DNA from: Serilophus lunatus
Taxonomy: Eukaryota > Chordata > Aves > Passeriformes > Eurylaimidae
Length of the DNA stretch: 64,000 nt
Assembly: GCA_013399895.1 (NCBI GenBank)
Contig: VXBA01001494.1
Span: 192,478-256,477, forward strand
Direction of reading: 5' to 3'
Shown here: piece by piece, positions 1-12,900 of the stretch
Position numbering within the stretch: position 1 is the first letter of the stretch
Layout: each line of letters begins with the position of its first letter
Notes under the pieces: model-generated
What the model was told of the DNA's origin: nothing
What the model saw: the letters and a program-made list of their open reading frames with translations, nothing else
Databases searched by the model: none
Translations under genes and position numbers: made by a program

Positions 1-3000
1 TTGAATGTCTGTTTCAAGAAAAATAGCTCCAAAAAAAGCTCTTGGTTATTTCAGATCCCCAAATCTCTGTGGTTACTTCTTATGGCTTAGTTGGCTTTAG
101 ACTAATTTAGAACTTCTTCTGCCTCATGGAGTCTTCTGAAGAGAGAAGCCTTTTGAAACAAAGAGAGAAGCTCTTGCCCATGGGGAAGAGGTGGACCTGA
201 GCATTCACACTTTGCAATACTCTTGACTTTTGCAGGGTAATAGAAAAACCAGAGGTGCTTTCTCGAATTGAAACTTCCCTTTTTCAGCTGCAAGTTGAAG
301 GCAAGTCCTGCAGTGTCTCACAGGCCTGGCTGTGCATCCATTCAGAGCTGTGTTAACTGGCAGAGATCAGGCACCTATGGAGAGACAGACAATGGTTGGG
401 CTGGTTATAAACTAACAGAATGCCTATCCTGAGGTACAGCTCTCTATTTTACAGCATTTCATCATCACTAAATAAAGGGGAGAGGGGGAAATGTCAATGG
501 TGTTGCCAAGACAGTTAAAAGAATGCCTTAATACTCCACCAACTTGGCTTTGGGATGTAATGAGGGGCAATAGAAAACAAAAAAAAAAAATCTGTGCTGT
601 TCAGATAGGAAGAAATGAATTATTTAAAGCCAAGGAATCAATTTTGAAGGATAGGGATGGCAATTTTCCTGGCTTTCCTCTCCTCTAGTCATTTAAGTCT
701 ATCTTTTCAGAATGGGTACATAAACTATATTTAGGCAACTGCATTTGCTCTACCTTAGCCAATGTTTCTGTTTCAGAAACACTGAAGGGGATGGAATAAT
801 CTCATCCCTTGTAAAAAAACCCTGAACACCAAAAAGTCCCTAAAAAACCCAAAACCCCAACAAGTAAATGACTCTGAGTCACTAACTGGAGCAAACCAAC
901 ACTCCTTCAAGGATCCTGCTCTGATATTCTCATTTGGTTACTTGGAGTGAGAGCAGAGTGAACTATCAAACCTCTGTAAGACAGAACAGCTGCAAACACA
1001 GGCACAAATGAGCAGGACATCAGCACATACAGACTGACAGCAGGGTTTAATACACAGAGTACAAGCTCATTTCCAGGAGAAAAGCATGTGGCACTGCCAT
1101 GCTGTGGCATTTCAGACTTTAGGAGGAAAACCAGAAGCAAATTAGTGGGATACATCACAATCTTCAGTTTAGGTTTCCATCTGAAGATCTGGTTAATTTT
1201 TTTACTATTCTATGAAGTCATTCATCTAACTACAGATTTAATTTCCCTGTTTTCTGAGCACTTCTCTCAGCCCAACTGTCTTCCTTCCATGTTCTTGGTT
1301 CAAAGGCACATAACATTCTAGTGCCAAAATAATTCTGAGAACTTGAAGTCAAAATCCAAAGCAAGACCTTGAACCTTTTACTTTATCCTGTCTGATCTTG
1401 AAAACCTCAAAGGATGGAGGACTATTTAACTACAATTTCCACTACCTGTGAGGAGACAGCTACACAACAGTGGATTGTGAGGTTTGCATTTTATTGCAGA
1501 GAAATAACATTAATTAGGATGTAAAATACCATAGAAGACTGTCTGAAGCATGGGTTAATCAATTTATAGGTCTCCATCAGTACCAACGTGGCACTCCTTT
1601 CTTCCTTATTCCACTTGGTTGATGCTGGTCCAACCTCCCCCCAACATTCTTAGTCATAGAATTAGACATTTAATCTGTGTTAAAGGTGCCTTTGTGAGGC
1701 TCTTACCTTCATTCAGATGAACTGTGATGACCTCATCAGGATTTTTTCTGCAAGTTCTTTGGCTGTTCCTAAACCAAAAATGACTTTTTGTCTGATTAGA
1801 AGAATGTAACGGTGAAATCAAACTTGGAGGCAGGAACTGAGGCAGCCACAGGCAAACATTAAAATGGCAGGATGTTGTAGGAGATAAATTGGCTTCAAAA
1901 TGAATTTATGAGGTGGAGTCTAATGACTCTCAAGAGATGGCTGAGGTTTTGCCAAAAACCTTTGAGTAGCAAGCTCTTTGGAAGGTACATTTTCCAATAA
2001 GAGCTTAAAAATCAGACAGGAAACTTTCACTAGGGACTGTCAGATGTTCAGCTGAGCGTGCAGCTGCTCAGCATTAGCAAATAAGGGATACTTTATAGAC
2101 TGTGTTAAGGTATCATGCTACAAACTGTTTCCACCAGTGCTGAGCATGCATCAAAATCACCCCAGGTACCAGAATCTACTGCTGATTCTGAGCAGTGGTA
2201 TTTGTGAAAGCTGACTAAAAGCAATGATGAAGATACCCCCAGAATTTCCTGGGTGAAAGAAGCTGAGGTGCTGGGGAAGACAGTGACCTCAAGAATGCAA
2301 AGATATCTGAGAGTGTAGAACTGGCTTTTAGCAGGAGCTTTGGCGACCTCAGGAATTTGTTTTGTAGGTCAGTGGAGTTCTAAACTTTCAGTGCTGAGCT
2401 GCTGACCACTGGCTTGTTCAGACAAGGCTTCACCATGTTCTCCATACCACTCAGTACAGAAATTCTGCACATTCTGCAAAGTCAAATTACTTATACTGAC
2501 ACATGCAGGCAGCATATCTGGCTCCATGACCAATGTAATACTCAAAGCAAGATATACAGAGAGTCAACACAATGCAGAGACAGACAGCTCTAAGTGTGTG
2601 TGACAGAGGGAGACACAAATGCCAAAACTGACTTAAATACATGTCTAAATAACTCCTTCAGGAACTACATAAGTATGCAGTCTGGGGTTCCAATTTAAAA
2701 AGCAGTATTTGAAGCTGAGGCTTCTTATACCAAAGAGCTGACAGTGCAGCCATGTTCCTTACACAAGGAAGATAAACATCCCAGTTTTCAAATTAGCAGG
2801 TCATCTTCTATTTATTTTAAGTACTATCAAATACATCTTCAGATTAAAAAACAAAAGCATTAAGAGGGGAAATTATAAGAATATGATTCCACACCCTCAT
2901 ACAGGAACCCTGCTTTAAAGAAGAGAAATTTCATTAGGAACAAATTAGGCATGGAAACAGAGCCCAGAACTTAAGTACTGTCTGGTAATCATTTTTTCTG

Positions 3001-3818
3001 AATACATGGTCTGTAATAGCTTTTCTTTGCATCCACTTGGGACTCTGATAATGAAACTGGAGCTTAGATACATTCCTTTATTTTTCTGAAAAGATGTAAT
3101 TCTGTTCCTTCAGCCCAGGAATTCTGATCCACACACCTCCACACAACGGCTCTCCCATCTTTTTAGTCCCTTGTACTGTACAGTTGCTGTGGAAACTCCT
3201 CAATGGAAAACAGTGAGCAAATATGTGCAACATAAAGCTGGACTGTTGCTCCACCTGAAAGGAATGGCAGGATTCATTGTGTTCCTGTGGCCATTCTCCC
3301 AATGGCCATGAATCTACTAGGAGAGAGGTTAAATGGGAAAACCTAAAGGAGTAAAACTAATTTGGCACACACTTTTTATAAACAGGATGACTGCTTGTGT
3401 TATTTTGCCTTTTTTCATTGACTTCTCTCAGGTTAAGCAGTTCCCTTCTGGATGGCCCAAGGAATATCTGTACTCAACCAATCTTTCCACAGATGTTTTA
3501 GTACAGCTGCACAGAGGGTTATGAAGGCAATTAAACACAGTGCAATACCACACTGAGAACAAAGCTACCAGAGGATATTGGCAATTGTTATTACTTAAGA
3601 TTTGCTGATTAAAACCTTCACGGCCTAGTTGACAGAACTAGGTTGCCAAAAAGAAAAAGAACAGAAACATTTTAGAGTAAGAGACAACAAAGTCTGCCAC
3701 AAAAGTTACAAACAGACAACATGCACATCCAAGCCAGTGAATAGTTACTGACAAAGCACTGTTTGCATGCGTGTTAGGACTCACAGAGATCAAATCCTGG
3801 CCTTTGTAAGTAACCAAC
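1..3818 (-). other. SPECC1 intron after coding exon 6 (partial)
   Basis: This is intronic sequence running off the left edge. I read both strands for the next cytospin exons (the RVYNYMNAVERDLAALRQ-type segment and the CH domain) and did not find them. Short open frames here lack family resemblance or splice support. No repeat family was recognised. Confidence 0.7.
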
Positions 3819-3997
3819 CTGTTGCTGCCCTTCACTTCATCCAGCTCCTTCTGCAGTCTGGCACTCTTCTCCTCTTCCTCCTGCAGCTTCCTCTTTACCA
3901 CACGGAGCTCCTGCTGAGCTTCACACTTAATGTCATTGGCCACAACCACTGCAGTCTGCAGGTCAGCTTGGAAACGCCTCCACTCCTCTGTGTCTTC
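3819..3997 (-). CDS. SPECC1: SPECC1 coding exon 6 (residues 711-769 plus 2 nt), last exon in window
   Basis: The acceptor tttgtag precedes GAA GAC ACA. It encodes EDTEEWRRFQADLQTAVVVA, then NDIKCEAQQELRVVKRKL, QEEEEKSARLQKELDEVKG and SN, which is the strongly conserved end of the cytospin coiled coil. The donor GTTGGT at 3,818 leaves phase 2. No further SPECC1 exon was recognised between 1 and 3,818. If the intron is retained, the frame continues for about 60 codons, including a very hydrophobic stretch, before a stop near 3,638. Confidence 0.93.
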
Positions 3998-6900
3998 CTA
4001 CAAAGAGCAATTAGAACCCAAACTGCTGTAAAAATCCACCCACTTGAGCTGAGCACTTAGTTATTGATCTCTCTTGCAGTGATCACAAGCAACCATGATT
4101 CCACCACGATTTCAAGATGGTGCTGAGGTCAAACTAAATACTTGCCTCTATAGAGTACAGATAAAATTGCCAAAGCAAATGATGGTACACTCTCCACTCC
4201 AATGCAAGTACAAAGAGAAGAGAATGGAGAAAGGATGCAGAAAAAAAATTCTGCACTTATTCTAAAAAAAACACAATGCTCCTCTTAAATCCAGTATTGC
4301 AATAAAAGCTCAGTTTAGCTTTGTTTTCAAGCTTAAGCCTTACCTTCATTTGCTTAGTCAGAGCCTTAAGCTGCCTCTCTGTATCTTGTTTTTGTTCTTC
4401 CAGCTTCATTGCCTTACCTAGGAACAGTAAAAAATGTGAAAATATTATTCAACACACAATGAAATTCAAAATAGGAGGGCAGAGCAGCTGATTTGGTTTT
4501 GCTTCCAGTACTGCCACTAAATAGACTCAACTGAGATTAAGATAATGTATCAACGGAGCAGGAATGGAATCAACAGCAGATGGGTTACACAAACATCTCC
4601 AAAATACATTGTTATCTTCAGGTATCAAAGCAGGCTCTGAAATTTAGAGAATCCCACGTGGATTCACTTCCTCAGCACACACATCCCCCAAGCACTCGAG
4701 GCAACACCGATGTGTGAAACTCGTTCCACCAGGTGGCAGCTCCTCATCCACAACACGCCACCAACCTCAACTTTATGCTCCTCCAAATGCTCTTCCCTAA
4801 AAGCTCTTTAAAAGGCCAAAAACTCCAATTTCTACTTCCTTCACTGAAGAACAAGGCTTGGAGAGTGTTTCTAATATTATATCCATAGCACTAACTGTTA
4901 AAATAGTACTTTTGTGCATGAACAGAAGGGAAGAGCCAAAACTGGAATACTTGCAATCAACATGCCTCCTCCTCCCTGTTGTAGCCATCACTGAGGCTCC
5001 CAAATAATTCAATTTAAATCCTTTTTTTTGAGCTCCACCTACTTTCTAGGTCACTGATGAGCTGGTTATTGTGAAGTTTTATAGCACGATGTTGCTCCAC
5101 CTGGTCTTCCAACTCGAAAATGGTCTCCTTCAGGTTTTTTATATCTGCTTCATTCTCTGATGTTTTTTCCTGCAGCTTCTGGCTGGTTCTGCTCAGTTGC
5201 TCAGCCTGTCGGTCACACACCTCCTTCAGCTGACCACACTCATTCTCAGCCTGGAAGGGAGGAAAGATAGCTGCAAGTCTGTCTTTATTCCTTAAGAAAT
5301 ATCACTCATTAGAGGCTTTACAGGGCACCTCACGGACTTTAGAATTAAACCTGTGTTCTGAGCATTGTGTACACTGAATTTCAATGCACAGGAGACAGTC
5401 TCAGGAAATACAGATGAGCTATGAATGTCAGTTTTTCTTTCCTGGCAATGAAGACAATAAAACAAGATGCTGCAAAGGAAATTAAATTTTCTGTGTGGTG
5501 ATCATAATTCCAAACCAACCTCTGCAGTTAATGAACAGAGAGGAATTATATTCCAGGAAAGCTCTCCCTCTACTTATGTATCACATTACAAAAGTGATAT
5601 CACTGCCTTAAGGCAGTGATCAGTTCATCCCCATTAACAATTTGCTGCTTTTACCATGTGCATTTTCAATGGACTGTGAAAACATACACAGCAGAGCCAG
5701 CTACTGCAGATAAGTGTATTTCTGGATATAGGACATCTGGAATTACTGAAGGGGGAATCTGCTGCACTTCAGTTTGTTGGCTCAGGCCCACAGATCAGTG
5801 CTTCCAAGTTTGGGGGGCAGCTCTCTGAGTATAAAGAAGTTATGGAAAAGGTGCAGACTGCCAATTCAGTGAGCAGCACTGGCACAGCCCGAGTGAAGGG
5901 CAGCCTCACAGAAGCCTGTGGTCTTGTTTGGGTGTCACAAGTAGCCAATGATTCAAAACAGCTTCATTCGAGGGAAAGGAAGAGTAAAAAGGAGGAAATC
6001 TGTGGTTTCCAAACCAAGCAATAAAAGTTTGGTACAGAGTCTGAGCACTCAGCAGTTTTTCATTTATTCTTCATGAGTTGCAGCTCCAGAAAGCACTTGG
6101 GAGCTTCCTCTACTAACTCCATTTGCCGTGGTCACCTACTTAAGCTGAAAGGACATCTGGATTTTCTAAATCACTCAACTCATGGAGGTGCTTTTTGGCC
6201 ATGCTCTCTTCCTCTGCAGCCAATTTTATCATTCTTCTCATGATCCCTTCCCCATACAGGAAGGGCTGCACACACTATCACTCTTTCTGCAGCAGTGGGA
6301 CATAATCACTGGCTTGTGCTTTATTAACACTTGTTCCATGATGCCTCACACTGCAGCTCCCTTCTGAACATCCAGGATCAAAAACAGGAACAGTAACTGC
6401 CTTAAGCTCATTTGAAGCAAACTACAAACTACTAAATGAGGTCGAGGAAAATCATTCTAAATTCAATCTTTTTTTGCTTTTACTTTACCTGTCCACAAAT
6501 GGAATATATCTTAGTTTTGTAAAAGTATTTTAATTTTATGAAAATAATCTCATCTGGAGCTTGACTGTGCATCATTATTTATCAGCTTCCCTCAGCATTA
6601 ATTCAGAGAAGTTAATTAACTCAGGCCCTTGTGTTCTCGTGACCAATGGCATCTATATTTCAGTGTTAATTAATCATGATTTATTATTCAGAATTTAATA
6701 TTCACTGCTTACTATTCAAGTCTTTCCATCTGATTAGCAAGTGATTTACACTAATATTTGTTCACATAATATCAAAGTAATTTTTTACTGACCTGTTCTT
6801 TGGTCTGATTTTGATAAGCACAATTCTGTTGCCTAAAAGAATAAATTCTGAAGATGATGTACCAAAAAATAGTTTGGAATTCATAAATACAGCTATGCAA

Positions 6901-9900
6901 CAGTTACTCCCGGGAAAATATGCATACAGCAGCAGAAACTGAGACAATATCAAATGACCCCAGCTTCCATTCAAAACTAAGTTATGTGATATAAATCCTA
7001 GAAACTTATGATCAATGGCTCAACAACAACCTGCAGACCAATAGCTACATATTTATGGAAGGAGAGAAAGAACCACTCTATTTTACAGCTGTTACTGCTT
7101 TACCTTAGACAGTAGCCCCTGAATGTGCTTCAGTTCACTGTTTGCCTTCAGCAGCTCTTGTTTAAGCTCAGTGCAAGAGGCTTCTAACTGAGCCTTTTCT
7201 GCGTGGGCCACTTTCAGCATCTCCTGCACCTCTGAGTTGTCAGAGGTACAGCCCATCACATTGATTTCTGCAGCCTTCTGTTTCTCATTCTCCAACTGAC
7301 TTTTCAGAGAGCCATTCTCAATTTTCAGGCCTTCTAAGGCAATTTTACAGTCCTCCAGACTTTTTGTCACTGTGCTGTTGCTCTGCTGTTCCACTTCTAG
7401 AAGTTTAAGCAGCTTCTCATTTTCTTCTCTCAGGCTTTTAATCACCTGCTGGGCATCCTGATGTTCCCTTTCTAAGCTTCGTAAGCTGCTGGTTAACTGT
7501 TGCTGGATGTTGAGCAATTTCTCTCTTTCAAATTGTGCTTTTTCAAGAACTTCTGCACATTTCTGTTCCAGTTCAAGGACCTTCCCCTCCTGAGCTCTGC
7601 TTTCTTCATTCTTGGACCGCTCTTGGAGGAGAGTCATTAGCTTCTCATTCTCTTGGCTCAGCTGTTCTGCTCTATCTCTGTGCTGACGGAAGGAAGTCTC
7701 CAGGAGAGCTTTCTCTTCCACTAACTTCTCATTTTCTGTTGTCAGCTCCTGCACCATTTGCTGTTGATCTGACAGCTCCTGCAAAGTGGCCTGTAGTTCC
7801 TCTGCTGTGCTGTGGTGATTCTCCTCCATTTTTTGTATTCTCTCTGTGAGAGATGCAACAGAGAGGTCGCTGATATTGTTTGGAGAGCTTCCTGCAGTGG
7901 AGCATTTGGAACCTTTGAAGTGGTTGCTGTTGGCAGATGTTGGCCTGGAAGGTACATCTGCTATGTGTTCAAAGTCAGATGCATCAGGGGACAGGGAAGC
8001 TTTAGTTACATCACTGCTGGAAGAGCCAGAATTGCGCAGTGCACCCCCATTCACGTGCTGCCTGTGCTCCTCCACTTCACCTCTAGACACATTTTTTGAT
8101 GGGCTTCCAAAACTGGACTCTTGGGTAGTTGGGGTTGGGAGGCTGCTGTCACCTCCACTGCTTGTTGTTGTGTCTGAGAGAGGGGAGTTCTCCAGATAAA
8201 GCAATTTCTCTTTCAAGACACGGTTTTCTTCTCCCAGGCTAGCAAGCTCTTTTTGGAAAGTCCTGTTTTTCTCCTGAAGGGTCCGTATTAATGGATCTAT
8301 GTCAACAGGTGATACTGTTTCTAAATTTTGGCTGGAAGCACCCATTCCTTCAGCATTAAGCGACCCTTTCTCTTTGCATTTCTTCAACTCACAACGAAGT
8401 TTGGTAATTTCAGAATCTTTTGTCTTTGCTTCTGCCAGGAGTTCTTTAACCTGAGATTCCAGAACAGCCTTGTCACCAGTTTCATACTCTTGCTTGGACT
8501 TGCTGGTGGGGCGCACGTGTTTGGTAGGAGTTGGTGCACCAGAAGAGGTGGGGCTGGGTTGTGTTTTCCGGGTGTTGGGTTGACCACGCAGCACAGCTCT
8601 CTCCCTGGACACAGAGGATGATATTTCCCGGGGTGCTGGGATCCCTGTGCGCTTTGCAGCTGAAACTGTGCCTTCAAGAACAAGAGATGGAGGAAACTGA
8701 GATAGTGCATTAAGAAAACAAATTACACAACAACAATGCTAAAGCCTAGAGCAGACCTGGAAAAAACCACCTGAGTGTTACAATAGGTTTAGTCATGATT
8801 GTGTGGATTCATGTTTCAAAGGCTTGGATTATTCTGCATTTCTTCCCACCCCCTGCAAGGGAACACAGCCTGCTTAACTTTTTCTCAGTGTAATAATATA
8901 ATACACAGATGCTGCAATACATGAACTACAATCCCCAATATCAGGATATTAATTACTTGAAAGTAAAGGTTCTTTACACTACTTTGTGAAATGCTGAATC
9001 TAATCCTAATAATTTCCGTGGAAAAGTTCAGTAATTTAAGAAAAAATATCTTCTTTGGAAAAAAAAAGCATCATACATAAAATTATTTGCATTATATTTT
9101 ACTTGGGCAGATCAAAATATAAAAAGGTCTGAAACATTTATAATGACTGTAGATCCAGTGAAATATAAAACTCTCCTGGCACTTCCAACACTAAGACAAT
9201 CGTGCTGCTGCAGCTTCTTGGATAGTTGGACGAGAGATTTTTATGTTAAATTTTCATCCTCTTATGGAGCAAAAGGAGGTTATAGACTTGATACTGTTCT
9301 GTCTGGTTGTTGCTTGGGGTTTTCTTTCCCACCAATCAACAATGCAAAGCATTACATGATTACAAGAGAAAGTAAGTTTATGAGTTGCTGATCTTCATAT
9401 TTCCAACCTCTCTCTTGAAATGTGGGACCATGTGCACTGAAGAAATACTAAGAGCCATCAGAACAATGAAAGTTAAAAAAAAGCTGGTTAAAGATAAGAA
9501 ATTGGTTCAAAGGGAAGGTATTACATGCCACTGCAAGTGGCAACACTGTGAATTTAAGAAAATCCTGCTTTCAGGATCTTATTCAAAAGAAAAAGTATAG
9601 GGCCATAGTACAATGAAGAGATGTTGTCCAATGCAGCCACATAAACAGGATGCAAGAGGGAGTTATGCAAACAGAAGGGGTTAGTGAGCCAGTGTTTGCA
9701 ATAAAAACAAGTTCCAGAAGGACTCTGGGGGGAAATCCCAGAATCAATTCCACCTCCCCACATTTGGGAAGCTTTTTGCTGACACACATGTGCAGCACTC
9801 ACAGAAAATCAAAGGGCATTAGGACCAAAGGGGGAACAGCCTCTCCCTGCCTTACACAGCAGCTTGATAACCCTCCCCACTGCATTTCCCTGCTGCAGCA

Positions 9901-12900
9901 ATGCAGGGCACCGAAGGGTTAATATTAACACCACCTCGTTTGCTCAGCATCTCTTTTGAAGAATGCACTGGGTTTATAAAGCCCACACAAACAGGAGCCC
10001 CTCCTCCTCCCTCCCAAACACACGCTCTGCAGCAGCACAATAAACACCCGGAGACAAAGAGCAGCTGAAGAAAAGCCCCCTGGACCCAGCGCAGCGCTGG
10101 CAGGAGAGCACAGAGAGGCTCTGTCATGGCAGGGGCACGATAAGGCCACAGACAAAGGCTCCAGTGTTTGTGCAGAGACACAGCGGCCCACACAGCTTCA
10201 TTTAGTCATCTGCAGCTGGACGGGACAGCTCAGCTCCGGGCTCTCCACTGGAGACGGGAGTTCTCCAGTGGCTGCTGGGGCAACTCCAGACCCCACAGCT
10301 CGAGGCACTTGTCACCACTCATCCCATCTCCAAACCCCACTGCCAAGGTCTGGCACCTATAAAACGTGTTCAAACCGAGCTCAGCGCACGAGCAGAGCTC
10401 TTGGTGTTGAGGCAGCCAATGTGGTGAGGTGAAGGACGAGAGGGGAAGCGAATGGATCATGAGGTGCTGCTTCCAGCAGAGAAATCCCAGCTCAGCACAG
10501 CTCCTCCCTGCTCAGAGGCACGGGAGAATTCCAGGTGGGAGAGCATCTGAAAGCATCTTGACCACAGAGCAGGTTGAGTGCCCAACATAGAAAAGCAGTA
10601 CTCATACAAGCTACAACTATACTACAGATTTAAGATGTAATATACACATCACAAATGGCCACAGATGTTCTCTGATGGAGCCTAGGGGGAGATTTAAAGC
10701 TTTCTGTATGTCCTGTACTCTTACTGAATTTGAGAGGGTTTTCTACTGTTACAAAAAAAAAAATTAGGAAAAAGCAAGTGCTTTAAAAAAATTCATCTTT
10801 TTTATTTTTTAATTTTACAATGCTCTAACCAGTGCAATAACATGACTGTCATCTGGCCAAGCACATGACTGAGTAGTAGTACATAAAAAGTGGACAGTGC
10901 TGACTGGGCAGCATTCTATACACTACAAGAAATAATGGCACTATTGCACACTGGTGCAAACTTCATGGCACTGGGAAAATCACCCCTTCCTAAGAGAAAT
11001 GAAGCACTTCTGGTAGCAGTGCCATTGTGCTTCTTACTCTCACCAGGTGACAACTGCAACATGATCCTGAGCAATGGAAAACATATACATAAGGATAACA
11101 ATTAATGATATTTAACTGGGATTATCTGTACTTCACCAGTTTGCCAACCAGTTCAGGCTCTGAGCTTACTCAATGTCTCTCATGTGTTTCGCAAGACTCC
11201 ACGCTCTGCTGACTCGTTCTGTCATAAATCACAAAGCATTTGCTATCCATCAATAACCATTAACCAACCTGGGTTTTTTCATGCCACAGAAGGGGTTCTG
11301 CCTTTTCCTCATTCCACTCCCCACAAGTGCCATGCAACACTAAAAAGTCATAAGACTCCGGAAAAGAAATAGTTTTAAATGGACATGTTGATCACAAAAC
11401 AACAAATCAAGTATAAACACTACTTTAATGTCTATTTTATGGGTGATTCTCCCTCTGAACGACCTTGGAATTAAGTTACTAATGAAACTGCCAACCCCAC
11501 AGCCCGAGGCATCCACAGGCAGGAACTGCATTTAGGGCTGTGCAAGCCACCCTGGTGTCCTGATTAACTTGGCCCCCATCCTGGTGATGGTCTGTGGGAG
11601 ACTGCAGACACACATGTGCCTGCCAGGCTGCAGGACCCTACACAGCCTTGATTTATGCCACTGCCTGAAGTGGCTGGAATTACACAGACCTTCGCTTCTG
11701 GAAAGTGCTGCTGGTTTTGAGCAGGGAAAAGAAAAACAACCAGCCTCATATCTTGATGGAGACATTCCAGAAAAAAACTCAAACCACTGAGTATTTTTTT
11801 GTTTGGTCAAAATGGTGCTATGGCACCTCATTCCTGGTTTCACTGGTCACCCACCTTCCTCAAGCTCTCAGCTTAACTATTCTCTTGCCAACTTTGAGCA
11901 TCACCTGTCCCACACATCCAAGCTCATCTCCAATCACCAATGCACTTCTCATTCCCTTTGCACCATACCAAACCTCCCATTCTCCCAGTCCAACAACCAC
12001 TCTGCTAATGGGCTCAGCATTCCCCAACTTCAGAGGAACCAGGAATTACTCCTAAATTACTCCACTGAGAGTTATTGCCTGAAAAGCTGTTTTGTTCAGG
12101 CTCAGGCCACCTCATCACCACGTTCCTCACCTTGGCAGCCAGCAGGAACAGCTCCATTTCAGCATCAACCATACTCAGGTGTGAGGCATTAAGATGTAAC
12201 ACATATACAGAGCTTATAATTTTCCAAGTGCTTTAAAATTAACAGCTATTTAACTCAAATCATCTGAAACACTTAATTAAGTTTAGGTTACAGGACAGGG
12301 AAGCAGAGAGAAATGAAATGCCTCACCCAAGGTCAGTGTAAGTCAGGATGAGGACCAGGAGCCCGTGGCCACTTGCTGCCAGGGAGCACTCACTGACTTG
12401 CCACCAGTGTCAGAAGTCAAAGTATTACTTTAATGAGATAGAAGTTGATCCCTTGTGATGCTCTTTTGACATTTTAATCCCATTTTCAGCATGGCTACAA
12501 CGTTTTTCCACAGAAGGCAGGATCAGGATTACTCTCCAGTTATTCCACATTATGGCCTATTTTTGTTCTGAGCTCTCAACATCTCCCGCATCAGCTCCCA
12601 CAGGGACTTCCACAACCAGGAGAAATGGACTCTGGAATGAAGAAAAACACTTCCCAACCCTCCAAGATGAAGCACACAGGACTGTTACTCAGGTGTAACA
12701 ACATCCAGGCAGTACAGACAATGGAATTACAGTGACAGCAGTGTAAGGGAGAGCAGGAGACAAACATTTTACCAGTCACAGGGGGGACGTGTGTGACATT
12801 TTGCAATGAAGATTCAACATGTTTATCTGCCTTCAGACTCCCAGATAGCACATATCACTGTCTTCACAGTAAAGTACTAGCCTTGAAGCAACATTGAATT

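Noticed and set aside
1650..1680. Possible CR1 tail (tcatagaattagacatt)
   Set aside because: Only a short resemblance; no adjoining CR1 3' sequence.
5037..5042. Alternative SPECC1 exon 4 donor GTGGAG four bases downstream
   Set aside because: It would break the frame into exon 5 and the conserved LES...KLEEQ spacing; GTAGGT at 5,042 fits.
7535..8713. Several 95-117-codon open frames overlapping SPECC1 exon 3 on the plus strand and in other minus-strand frames
   Set aside because: They are shadows of the real coiled-coil exon; their compositions have no family resemblance and they lack splice context.
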